10,680 nucleotides of DNA from RGIG3513 sp045658985. Its GTDB lineage: Bacteria > Bacillota > Clostridia > Oscillospirales > Butyricicoccaceae. The notes beneath the pieces were generated by a model that saw only the letters and a program-made list of their open reading frames with translations, had not been told where the DNA came from and made no database searches. Positions 1-7,400 of the stretch are shown in pieces. The stretch spans positions 1 through 10,680 of the forward strand of contig JAZOWC010000021.1 in NCBI GenBank assembly GCA_045658985.1. The letters are read 5' to 3'. Numbering within the stretch: position 1 is the stretch's first letter; each line of letters starts with the position of its first letter. The translations under genes were made by a program, and so were the position numbers.

Positions 1-17
1 CCCCCGTCCCCCGCAAA

Positions 18-150
18 AGCCTCCCCTGCAAGGGTAGGTGGATTCGCCGCAGGCGAAGACGGAGGGGATATAAGGTAAAATTCTGAGGATATCCCCTCAG
101 TCTCGCAAATGCTCGACAGCTCCCCTTAATATATAAGGGGAGCCTTTTTT
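18..150. repeat. MITE-like long imperfect inverted repeat
   Basis: The two halves of this stretch are imperfect reverse complements. The left end AGCCTCCCCT (18-27) matches the reverse complement of the right end, AGGCTCCCCT (145-136), and GAGGGGATAT (62-71) pairs perfectly with ATATCCCCTC (89-98) across a 17-base centre. Each arm carries its own small hairpins: 24-27/31-34 and TTCGCC/GGCGAA (43-48/52-57) on the left, and a 10-bp hairpin (119-128/134-143) on the right. No transposase and no clear target-site duplication is visible, so this would be a non-autonomous element or a REP-like palindromic unit. Family membership is inferred from architecture only. Confidence 0.6.
119..150 (+). terminator. 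Terminator-like hairpin at the right end of the repeat
   Basis: GCTCCCCTTA (119-128) and TAAGGGGAGC (134-143) form a perfect 10-bp stem around a 5-base loop, followed after one base by six T residues (145-150). This has the shape of an intrinsic terminator for plus-strand transcription entering from the left. It is also the outer arm of the inverted-repeat element, so termination may be a by-product of the insertion. No gene within the window uses it. Confidence 0.5.
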
Positions 151-475
151 CGTCCCTTTAGTATAAATCCTCGCGCGGCGGTTGCAGGTGTCTTTGAGGT
201 TTTACAACGAGCCGAAGTCTTGCGGCAAGTTTGTACAGACTTTATCTGTGCGGTAAGCTTGCTTGATTGCCATTCTGCCGCAAGGATGAGCGAAGTGTGG
301 GCGAAAAGACAAACTACAGATCTGCGGCACTTGCTCTGTTTAGCAACCGAGCCTGCCGCGCAGAGGATTTATTGTGCGATATTGCTCTGCGGAAATATTT
401 ATACGCGATCCGCAGATCGCGTGGTTCGTCACAAGCATAACATTGCCTCCATTCAGCGGTTCGCGCAAGCGTACA
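151..475. other. Non-coding stretch rich in nested inverted repeats
   Basis: No credible gene on either strand: the open frames here have no ribosome site and no recognisable domain. The sequence does contain many paired segments: CTTGCGGCA/TGCCGCAAG (219-227/276-284) enclosing ACAGA/TCTGT (235-239/245-249); GATCTGCGG/CCGCAGATC (319-327/410-418) enclosing TTGCT/AGCAA (331-335/342-346) and CGCAGAG/CTCTGCG (359-365/385-391); and ACGCGATC/GATCGCGT (403-410/415-422) with a 4-base loop, which competes with the long-range pairing. It could be a structured RNA, a decayed mobile element or a dispersed repeat. I cannot assign it to a known RNA family. Confidence 0.35.
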
Positions 476-481
476 GGGGGT

Positions 482-582
482 GTGGGGGACTTTGAGCCTC
501 TAAGACTTACCGGGTCCCCCACTGGTTTTGGTGACTTTTGCCACCAAAAGTCACGCGTGAGTCCGAGCATGCAATGGCTCGG
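482..582. repeat. Cluster of three hairpin-forming inverted repeats
   Basis: Three inverted repeats follow one another. GTGGGGGAC (482-490) pairs with GTCCCCCAC (514-522) around 23 bases. GTGACTTTTG (531-540) pairs perfectly with CAAAAGTCAC (545-554) around a 4-base loop. CCGAGC (563-568) pairs with GCTCGG (577-582). The middle hairpin has a rival, TTTTGGTG/CACCAAAA (526-533/542-549), that cannot form at the same time. There is no T-run after any of them, so they are not typical terminators. They lie downstream of the minus-strand PBP gene, beyond its own terminator. Nothing else is seen from 583 to 665. Confidence 0.5.
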
Positions 583-665
583 GGGATGGATGACAGCACT
601 ACACCTCCATATTTTCCATCCGCAAAAATATATCATTCCTCATTCCTCATTTGCCCTACCTCCAC

Positions 666-710
666 AAAACACAACCCCCGCCTGCAATCTTCAGGCGGGG
701 GTTGTCATTT
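666..710 (-). terminator. Intrinsic terminator of the PBP gene
   Basis: ACAACCCCCGCCTG (671-684) and CAGGCGGGGGTTGT (692-705) form a perfect, very GC-rich 14-bp stem with a 7-base loop, starting 22 bases past the PBP stop codon. On the minus strand the stem is followed by GTTTTGTGG, a short and interrupted U-run. Position and stem strength make this the likely end of the PBP transcript, although the U-tract is weak. Confidence 0.75.
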
Positions 711-727
711 CTTCATCTATTCAATTC

Positions 728-3250
728 TCATTCCACGGGAGGAAACTGCGGGATCTCCGGCACTATAGGCTCGGGCGCCGCTATATGATTTGTACACAGC
801 TGTGTGGTGTAGGTGGCGGGCTTGAACAGTCCTGCGGCCAGTTCTTCGGGTGTTACATAATAGGGTGCGCAGTAGGCCTGATCGGTGATATATATTGCCG
901 AGTAGGGATAGAGTCTGCGCAGGCTCAGGCCGCTGGCCGTGCGTACGTCGCAGTAGAGATGGCAAAATTCTGTGGCAACCTTGCCGGTCTCACTGCATAT
1001 CTGCAATGCCGTGTGGAGTGTGCAGCTTTCTTTTGGTACGTCCTCGGGAGCAAGATGCTCGGTGGACACGCGGCTGCCTCGCAGATCCATAGCACACAGA
1101 TCGGTGGCAAGCATTCCGCTGTCGCGGCAGTAGGTTACCTCGACCATCTCGGTCTTTATCTCGAATTTGGCAGGGTACAGTTCTTCGTGTACCTGCACCA
1201 TTACGTCACGCCATATCTGCAGTGCGGGGTTGGTAGAGAACTTCTGCAGGCTCTGGGGAATATCATAGCCAAACCATACAACGCCTGCATAATAGGGGGT
1301 AATGCCCGCAAACCAACGGTCGTTATCCGCAGAGGTCGTACCCGTCTTGCCGCCTACCTCAATGCCGTCCAGCGCGGCTTTTTTACCCGTACCGCCGGTA
1401 ACAACGTAGGTGAGCAGGTCGATCATATAGTCGCGGGTCTTCTGGCTCATTGCCGTGGTTGTGATGGGTGTGTTGTCCACGAGCTTGGTTCCGTCGGGGT
1501 TGTAGATCGCTGTGTACAGCACGGGGGTGGTGTACTTGCCGTCGTTGACGAACGCGGCATAGGCCGCCGTCATCTCAAGCACCGAGACGCCCTTGGTCAG
1601 CGCGCCGAGAGCAAGAGGCGATGCGCTCTTGTCCGACTTGATGGACTGACTTCCGTCCTTGTTTTCCACCACCATACGGTCTACGATGGTGGTGAGACCC
1701 ATGTTTCGGGTTGCAAAGTTGAACGACCGCTCAATGCCCACACGGTTGACCACGTCAACTGCTATGGTGTTGAGGGAGTTACCGATACCAACGTACATAG
1801 AGGTCAGACCTCTGTAGGTGCGGTTTTCGTTGACCGGCCAGCCGGATGCACGGACAGTAAAGTCTTTGGGCGCGTCGTCCGCCACCGTGATGGGTGTAAT
1901 GTGTCCGTCCTCAATAGCGGGTGCGTAAACGCTGATGGGCTTGATGACCGAACCGGGCTGACGGTAGGTGGCGGTTGCGCGGTTGAGGACGAGGTCACCC
2001 TCTTTTTCACCTCTGCCGCCGTAGAGTGCCTTGACGTAGCCGGTGTAGGGATCAATAATGACCATACCCGCCTGCGGATATGTGCCGTCGTTGCCCAGAT
2101 CTCCGGGGAAGGTCTCCTCATCGCAGAAGACCTTGTCCATCATACCCTGTATCTTGGGATCGATGGTGGCCACTATCTTGAGGCCGCCGTTGTATACCAT
2201 GCGCTTGGCCAGCGCGTCGCTGTAGCCTTTTTCTTCCTTGAGATCCTCAACCACCTGATCTATCAGCGCGTCGAGGAAATAAGAACGGTAGGTGGTATAT
2301 TCGCTCTCCTCCTCGTCGGAGGTGACGGGAGTGATTTTTTCTGCCTTGGCGTGCTCGTACTCCGAAGCCGTAATGTTGCCCCAACGCTCCATCTCGCTCA
2401 GAACGATCAGACGGCGCTCCTCGTTGTACTCGGGGAAGCGGATCATATCGTATTTGTAGGGGTTCTTGGTGATGCCCGCGATAGCCGCGCATTCACCGAG
2501 AGTAAGCTCGTCGAGCTCCTTGCCGAAGTACTCCTGCGCCGCCTGCTTGACACCGTACACGCCGCGTCCGAGATAGATGGTGTTGAGGTACAGCTCCAGT
2601 ATCTCGTCCTTGTCGTACTCCTTCTCCACAGCCAGCGCGCGCATGACCTCCTGGATCTTGCGCTTGACCGAAGTCTCATCCTCACCGGTCAGGTTTTTGA
2701 TAAGCTGCTGTGTGATGGTACTGCCTCCGCCGAAGTTGTCGCGGAAGGGAACAACGTAGTTGATCGCCGCACCGATTGTACGTTTCCAGTCGACACCGGG
2801 GTGTGTCTCGAATCTGTTGTCCTCAACCGAGATGAACGCCAGCTGCAGCTGACGGGGTATCTCGTCCAGAGAGACCCACACGCGGTCTTCGTCACCGTGG
2901 ATGCTGTCAAGCAGCTTCTCGTTGCCCTGCTCGTCAATATAGTAGACAAAGGTGGTCTGATTGAGACGGAAGGAATCCAGATCGATATCCACCTCGGGGC
3001 TGACGTACTTGTTGATATACACGCCGAAGCAGGTGGCGCAGATTCCCACACACAAAAGACCGATCAGCAGTATTGTCACCAGCGTGATGAAAATACCGCG
3101 GAAAAATGCACCTAAAAATCTCAAAAACGGATTGCGTTTTTTCTTCTTTTTTTTCTTCTTTTTTATAACCTTCCGCACGGGAGCATCATCGGATTGATAC
3201 TCATCCTGGGCGGGAAGGGGAGTATTGTTCTTGTTTTGGTTGTCATCCAT
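728..3250 (-). CDS. Class A penicillin-binding protein (bifunctional transglycosylase/transpeptidase, PBP1A family)
   Basis: 840 residues. This enzyme polymerises lipid II into glycan strands and cross-links stem peptides outside the membrane. The order is: a charged cytoplasmic tail with nine consecutive lysines (30-38); one membrane anchor (about 53-78); a GT51 glycosyltransferase domain with catalytic Glu143 in VEDNRF and the GGSTITQQLIKNL block (175-187); and a transpeptidase domain with SVIK (nucleophile Ser434, Lys437), SLN (492-494) and KTGT (635-638). All catalytic motifs are intact. The tail after about 700 contains eight cysteines, including two copies of a CxxxGxxATxxC motif (708-719, 752-763), and ends Pro-rich. 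The start is supported by GAGG (3262-3259) 8 bases upstream. It is a single-gene unit divergent from the DUF3089 gene. PBP1A-type assignment is secure; the exact orthologue name is not. Confidence 0.96.
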   Translation of the reverse strand: MDDNQNKNNTPLPAQDEYQSDDAPVRKVIKKKKKKKKKRNPFLRFLGAFFRGIFITLVTILLIGLLCVGICATCFGVYINKYVSPEVDIDLDSFRLNQTTFVYYIDEQGNEKLLDSIHGDEDRVWVSLDEIPRQLQLAFISVEDNRFETHPGVDWKRTIGAAINYVVPFRDNFGGGSTITQQLIKNLTGEDETSVKRKIQEVMRALAVEKEYDKDEILELYLNTIYLGRGVYGVKQAAQEYFGKELDELTLGECAAIAGITKNPYKYDMIRFPEYNEERRLIVLSEMERWGNITASEYEHAKAEKITPVTSDEEESEYTTYRSYFLDALIDQVVEDLKEEKGYSDALAKRMVYNGGLKIVATIDPKIQGMMDKVFCDEETFPGDLGNDGTYPQAGMVIIDPYTGYVKALYGGRGEKEGDLVLNRATATYRQPGSVIKPISVYAPAIEDGHITPITVADDAPKDFTVRASGWPVNENRTYRGLTSMYVGIGNSLNTIAVDVVNRVGIERSFNFATRNMGLTTIVDRMVVENKDGSQSIKSDKSASPLALGALTKGVSVLEMTAAYAAFVNDGKYTTPVLYTAIYNPDGTKLVDNTPITTTAMSQKTRDYMIDLLTYVVTGGTGKKAALDGIEVGGKTGTTSADNDRWFAGITPYYAGVVWFGYDIPQSLQKFSTNPALQIWRDVMVQVHEELYPAKFEIKTEMVEVTYCRDSGMLATDLCAMDLRGSRVSTEHLAPEDVPKESCTLHTALQICSETGKVATEFCHLYCDVRTASGLSLRRLYPYSAIYITDQAYCAPYYVTPEELAAGLFKPATYTTQLCTNHIAAPEPIVPEIPQFPPVE
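3137..3164. repeat. 28-base homopyrimidine mirror repeat in the PBP gene
   Basis: On the plus strand the order is T6-C-T2-C-T8-C-T2-C-T6, a perfect mirror repeat with all pyrimidines on one strand. It encodes the poly-lysine run (residues 30-38) of the PBP cytoplasmic tail. The coding strand contains the in-phase heptamer A AAA AAG twice, which is the classical -1 slippery sequence known from dnaX. No downstream stimulatory structure was established. Confidence 0.85.
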
Positions 3251-3296
3251 ATAAAAAACCTCACAGAATAACGGGGGTGTAAATCATTCCATCATA

Positions 3297-3325
3297 ATTA
3301 TACCATAGTATTTGCGTTTTTCCAT
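3297..3325 (-). promoter_or_regulatory. Promoter of the PBP gene (minus strand)
   Basis: On the minus strand TATAAT (3302-3297) is a perfect -10 box preceded by TGG, giving an extended -10 (TGNTATAAT). The -35 at 17-bp spacing is ATGGAA (3325-3320), only a partial match, as is common with extended -10 promoters. It lies 47 bases upstream of the start codon and is oriented away from the DUF3089 promoter. Confidence 0.6.
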
Positions 3326-3346
3326 ATATTAAAAGTAAATTATTTG

Positions 3347-3375
3347 TTGACGGGCAGGCTTTTGGGTTATATAAT
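3347..3375 (+). promoter_or_regulatory. Promoter of the DUF3089 gene
   Basis: TTGACG (3347-3352) and TATAAT (3370-3375) are separated by exactly 17 bp, a near-consensus housekeeping promoter. The predicted transcript start near 3382 falls right at the ribosome site, so the 5' leader would be only about a dozen bases. This promoter also excludes the upstream in-frame TTG at 3344, which lies before the -35 box. Confidence 0.75.
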
Positions 3376-3382
3376 CTTTCGC

Positions 3383-3389
3383 GGGGTGA
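3383..3389 (+). promoter_or_regulatory. Ribosome binding site deciding the DUF3089 start
   Basis: GGGGTGA lies 5 bases before ATG 3395. The open frame extends 17 codons further up to a TTG, but that segment contains the promoter, so ATG 3395 is the start. Confidence 0.7.
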
Positions 3390-3394
3390 TTGCA

Positions 3395-4288
3395 ATGATC
3401 CGCATAGATTACAGCGACAGCTACAACTGGATAGAAACAGGCGGCAAACGCGAGCATGCGGTTGACGTTTTTCATATTACCCCAACCAGCTGGTACGGCA
3501 AGAATGACACCGATCTTTTCAGCAATATTGCTGATCAGGAGTACCGCGATATGGCGCTGTCCAACACCCGTCTGCAGGCCAGCGTGTTTGAGCCGCTTGC
3601 CAATCTGTATGTCCCTCATTACCGTCAGCTTGAGCCGAGATTTTGCCTTTCGCTGTCCTATGAGGGGCGTTTGAGGTATATCAGGCAGGAGCCGCGGCAG
3701 GATATTTTTGACGCGCTTGATTATTATTTTGAGCATTATAATCAGGGCAAACCGTTCATTCTCTCAGGACATTCACAGGGTTCTATCGTTATGCTCACCG
3801 TGCTGAGCGAGTATATGAAAAATCATCCCGACCGTTATGAGCGTATGGTCGCCGCCTATCTCATCGGCTACTCGGTCACCGACAGCTATCTTGCCGCAAA
3901 TCCCCATCTCAGATTTGCTCAGGGCGCCGACGATACGGGGGTCATCATATCCTACAATACTCAGTCCGACAGATTTGAGGGAGTCAATCCCCTTGTTTTC
4001 CCGGGTGCGCAGGTCATCAATCCCATCACGTGGAGCAGGGGAGAAGAACCTGCCGAGCCGCATCAGAGTCTGGGCGCCCGCATAAAAGGCCGCGACACCG
4101 ATTCGCGTTCGGATGCGCGCATTGACCGCTCCCGCTGCGCACTCATATGCTCCACCGCCGAAGAGAGCAGACTCAAGAGCGAGATATTCGAGGCCGGGGT
4201 TTATCATAACCACGATTACGGACTTTATTATTATGATTTGCGCCGCAATGCCGGGGTACGCATTGAGAGTTTTATGCACGGCAGGTAA
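3395..4288 (+). CDS. DUF3089-family alpha/beta-hydrolase, substrate unknown
   Basis: 297 residues from ATG 3395, chosen for its ribosome site and promoter. The early DVFHITPTSWY segment (24-34), the VPHYRQ segment (73-78), and GHSQGS (125-130, presumed nucleophile Ser127) match the pattern of the DUF3089 family, related to lysophospholipase/esterase-like alpha/beta-hydrolases. Near the C-terminus HNHDYGLYYYDLR (271-283) is the family-like block expected to carry the catalytic His (His271 or His273); the acid residue cannot be placed with confidence. There is no signal peptide or membrane segment, so it is probably cytoplasmic. It has its own promoter and no co-transcribed partner. No clear terminator is seen before the next gene. 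An ester or thioester substrate is plausible but not shown by the sequence. Confidence 0.85.
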   Translation: MIRIDYSDSYNWIETGGKREHAVDVFHITPTSWYGKNDTDLFSNIADQEYRDMALSNTRLQASVFEPLANLYVPHYRQLEPRFCLSLSYEGRLRYIRQEPRQDIFDALDYYFEHYNQGKPFILSGHSQGSIVMLTVLSEYMKNHPDRYERMVAAYLIGYSVTDSYLAANPHLRFAQGADDTGVIISYNTQSDRFEGVNPLVFPGAQVINPITWSRGEEPAEPHQSLGARIKGRDTDSRSDARIDRSRCALICSTAEESRLKSEIFEAGVYHNHDYGLYYYDLRRNAGVRIESFMHGR

Positions 4289-4348
4289 AAATCTCCGCAA
4301 TATCCAAAAAAATCAGCAAAAAATATGCCCCGCGGCTCATAATTTTAG

Positions 4349-4377
4349 TTTACAAACGGGCACTTTTTTGTTAGAAT
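4349..4377 (+). promoter_or_regulatory. Promoter of the PFOR gene
   Basis: TTTACA (4349-4354) and TAGAAT (4372-4377) are 17 bp apart, five of six matches in each box. The leader of about 50 bases is strongly AT-rich. A second candidate (TTGTTA 4368-4373, 17 bp, TATTTT 4391-4396) overlaps downstream. No recognisable Rex or other redox-regulator palindrome was found. Confidence 0.65.
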
Positions 4378-4418
4378 ATATTAGGTTAGATATTTTTATA
4401 CAATACAATATATAAAAC

Positions 4419-4424
4419 AGGAGG
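4419..4424 (+). promoter_or_regulatory. Strong ribosome binding site of PFOR
   Basis: A complete AGGAGG lies 9 bases before ATG 4434, in line with the high-expression codon use of the gene. Confidence 0.85.
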
Positions 4425-4433
4425 AAATTAGTC

Positions 4434-7400
4434 ATGGCAAGAAAATTTAAGTCCATGGATGGTAACAACGCGGCTGCGCACGTATCCTATGCGTTCTCCG
4501 AAGTTGCTGCTATCTACCCCATCACTCCGTCCAGCCCCATGGCTGACCTGGTAGACCAGTGGTCTGCAAACGGCCTGAAGAACATCTTCGGCACACAGGT
4601 CAAGGTTGTTGAGATGCAGTCCGAGGCCGGCGCAGCAGGCGCTGTTCACGGCTCTCTGGGTGTTGGCGCTCTGACCACCACCTACACCGCTTCTCAGGGT
4701 CTGCTGCTGATGATCCCCAATATGTACAAGATCGCAGGCGAGCAGCTGCCCACAGTTTTCCATGTTTCCGCACGTACCGTATCCAGCCACGCTCTGAACA
4801 TCTTCGGCGATCACTCCGACGTTATGGCTTGCCGCCAGACCGGTTTCGCTATGCTGGCTGAGGGCAACGTACAGGAAGTTATGGACCTGTCTCCCGTAGC
4901 TCATCTGGCTGCTATCAGCGGCAAGGTACCCTTCATCAACTTCTTCGACGGCTTCCGTACATCCCACGAGATCCAGAAGGTCGCTGTTTGGGATTTCGAA
5001 GATCTGAAGGATATGTGCGATATGGACGCTGTTGAGGCATTCCGTAAGCACGCTCTCAACCCCGAGCATCCCGTAACCCGCGGTTCCCACGAGAACGGCG
5101 ACATCTTCTTCCAACACAGAGAAGCTTGCAACAAGTTCTACGATGAGCTGCCCGCAGTCGTCGAGAAGTACATGGGCAAGATCAACGAGAAGCTGGGCAC
5201 CAACTATCAGCTGTTCAACTACTACGGTGCTCCCGATGCAGACCGCGTAATCATCGCTATGGGCTCCATCTGCGACGTATCCGAAGAAGTTATCGACTAC
5301 ATGAACGCACACGGCGAGAAGGTCGGCCTTATCAAGGTTCGTCTGTACCGTCCCTTCGCTGCTGACCGTCTGCTGGCTGCTATCCCCGCAACCTGCAAGA
5401 AGATCGCAGTTCTGGACCGCACCAAGGAGCCCGGCGCTCTGGGCGAGCCCCTGTATCTGGACGTTGTCACCGCTCTGGCAAATGCCGGCATGAACGACGT
5501 TAAGGTCATCGGCGGCCGTTACGGTCTCGGTTCCAAGGATACTCCTCCCTCCAGCGTATTCGCTGTATATGAGGAGCTGAAGAAGGATCAGCCCAAGCGT
5601 CAGTTCACTCTGGGCATCACCGACGACGTTACCTACCTGTCCCTGCCCGAGGTTCCCGCTCCCAACACCGCAGCAGAAGGCACCATCGAGTGCAAGTTCT
5701 GGGGTCTGGGCGGCGACGGTACCGTTGGTGCAAACAAGAACTCCATCAAGATCATCGGTGACCACACCGACAAGTATATTCAGGCATACTTCCAGTATGA
5801 CTCCAAGAAGACCGGCGGCGTAACCATCAGCCACCTGCGCTTCGGCGACAAGGCTATCCGCAGCCCCTACTACATCAACAAGGCTGACTTCGTGGCTTGC
5901 CACAACCCCAGCTACGTTACCAAGGGCTTCAAGATGGTCAACGACGTCAAGCCCGGCGGTGTCTTCATGATCAACTGCCAGTGGACTCCCGAGGAGCTGG
6001 CACATCACCTGACCGCTGACGCAAAGCGTTACATCGCTCAGAACAACATCCAGCTGTACACCATCAACGCTATCGACCTGGCTCAGAGCATCGGCATGGG
6101 CAAGCGTACCAACACCATCCTGCAGAGCGCATTCTTCACCCTGGCAAAGGTTATGCCCCAGGAAGAGGCTCTTCAGTACATGAAGGACGCTGCAACCAAG
6201 TCCTACTCCAAGAAGGGTATGGACATCGTTGAGATGAACCACAAGGCTATCGATGCAGGCGCTACCGCATTCGTCAAGATCGACGTACCCGCAGAGTGGG
6301 CTAACATCGCTGACGAAGTTGAGGAAGTCAAGCTCGAGGGCAAGCCCGAGCTGGTCAAGATGGTCAAGGATATCCTCCTGCCCGTCGGCAAGATGGACGG
6401 CGACAGCCTGCCTGTTTCCGCTTTCATGCCTCACGTTGACGGCCAGTTCGAGCAGGGTGCTTCCGCTTATGAGAAGCGCGGCGTTGCAGTTTCCGTTCCC
6501 GAGTGGGATCCCGCAAAGTGCATCCAGTGCAACAACTGTGCATACGTATGTCCCCACGCTACTATCCGTGCATACGCACTTACCGACGAAGAAGTCAAGA
6601 ACGCTCCCGCAGGCCTCAAGACCGCTGCTATCAAGGCCGGTAAGGGCAAGGGCGTCTACACCTACGCTCTGGGCGTAAGTCCTCTGGATTGTATGGGCTG
6701 CGGCGTCTGCGTACAGCAGTGCCTCGCCAAGGACAAGGCAATCAAGATGGTTCCCCTGGAGAGCCAGAACGATCAGGTCGCTGTTTGGGATTACCTGGTC
6801 AAGACCGCTCCCAAGGCAGACGTTCAGGACAACACCGTCAAGGGCAGCCAGTTCAAGGTTCCCTACCTGCAGTTCTCCGGTTCCTGCGCAGGCTGCGCCG
6901 AGACCAGCTATGCTCGCCTCGTAACTCAGCTGTTCGGTAACCGTATGTACATCTCCAACGCTACCGGCTGTTCCTCCATCTGGGGCGGTCCCGCAGCAAC
7001 CTCTCCCTACTGCACCGACGCAGAGGGCAAGGGTCCCGCATGGTGCAACTCCCTGTTCGAGGACAACGCTGAGCACGGTCTGGGTATGTACGTTGGCCAG
7101 AAGGCTATCCGCAACAACCTGATCGCTGACATCGAGAAGATGGCTGCTGCAGAGCAGGCATCCGAGGAGTTCAAGGCTGCTGCCAAGACCTTCATCGAGA
7201 CCAAGGACGACGGCGAAGCCAACCAGGCTGCAACTACCGCTCTGGTAGCTGAGCTGGAGAAGGCTGCTGCAGCAGGCTGCGAAGTCGCAACCGCTGTTCT
7301 GTCCAAGAAGGAATTCCTCAACAAGAAGTCCGTATGGATCTTCGGTGGTGACGGTTGGGCATACGATATCGGTTACGGCGGTCTGGACCACGTTCTGGCT

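Noticed and set aside
340..636. 98-codon minus-strand frame in the first intergenic region
   Set aside because: No ribosome site, no recognisable domain, and it runs through several inverted repeats. It is more likely translated repeat sequence than a protein.
1..727. CRISPR array, tRNA or attachment site in the gene-free region
   Set aside because: No regularly spaced direct repeats, no cloverleaf with an anticodon arm, and no integrase nearby; only inverted repeats are present.
374..3115. Open frame of about 910 codons on the plus strand opposite the PBP gene
   Set aside because: The minus-strand PBP has all GT51 and transpeptidase motifs; the plus-strand frame has no motif, starts in the repeat-rich intergenic region and crosses the PBP terminator.
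3344..3394. 17-codon upstream extension of the DUF3089 gene starting at TTG
   Set aside because: It overlaps the near-consensus promoter and lies before the predicted transcript start; the ribosome site fits ATG 3395.
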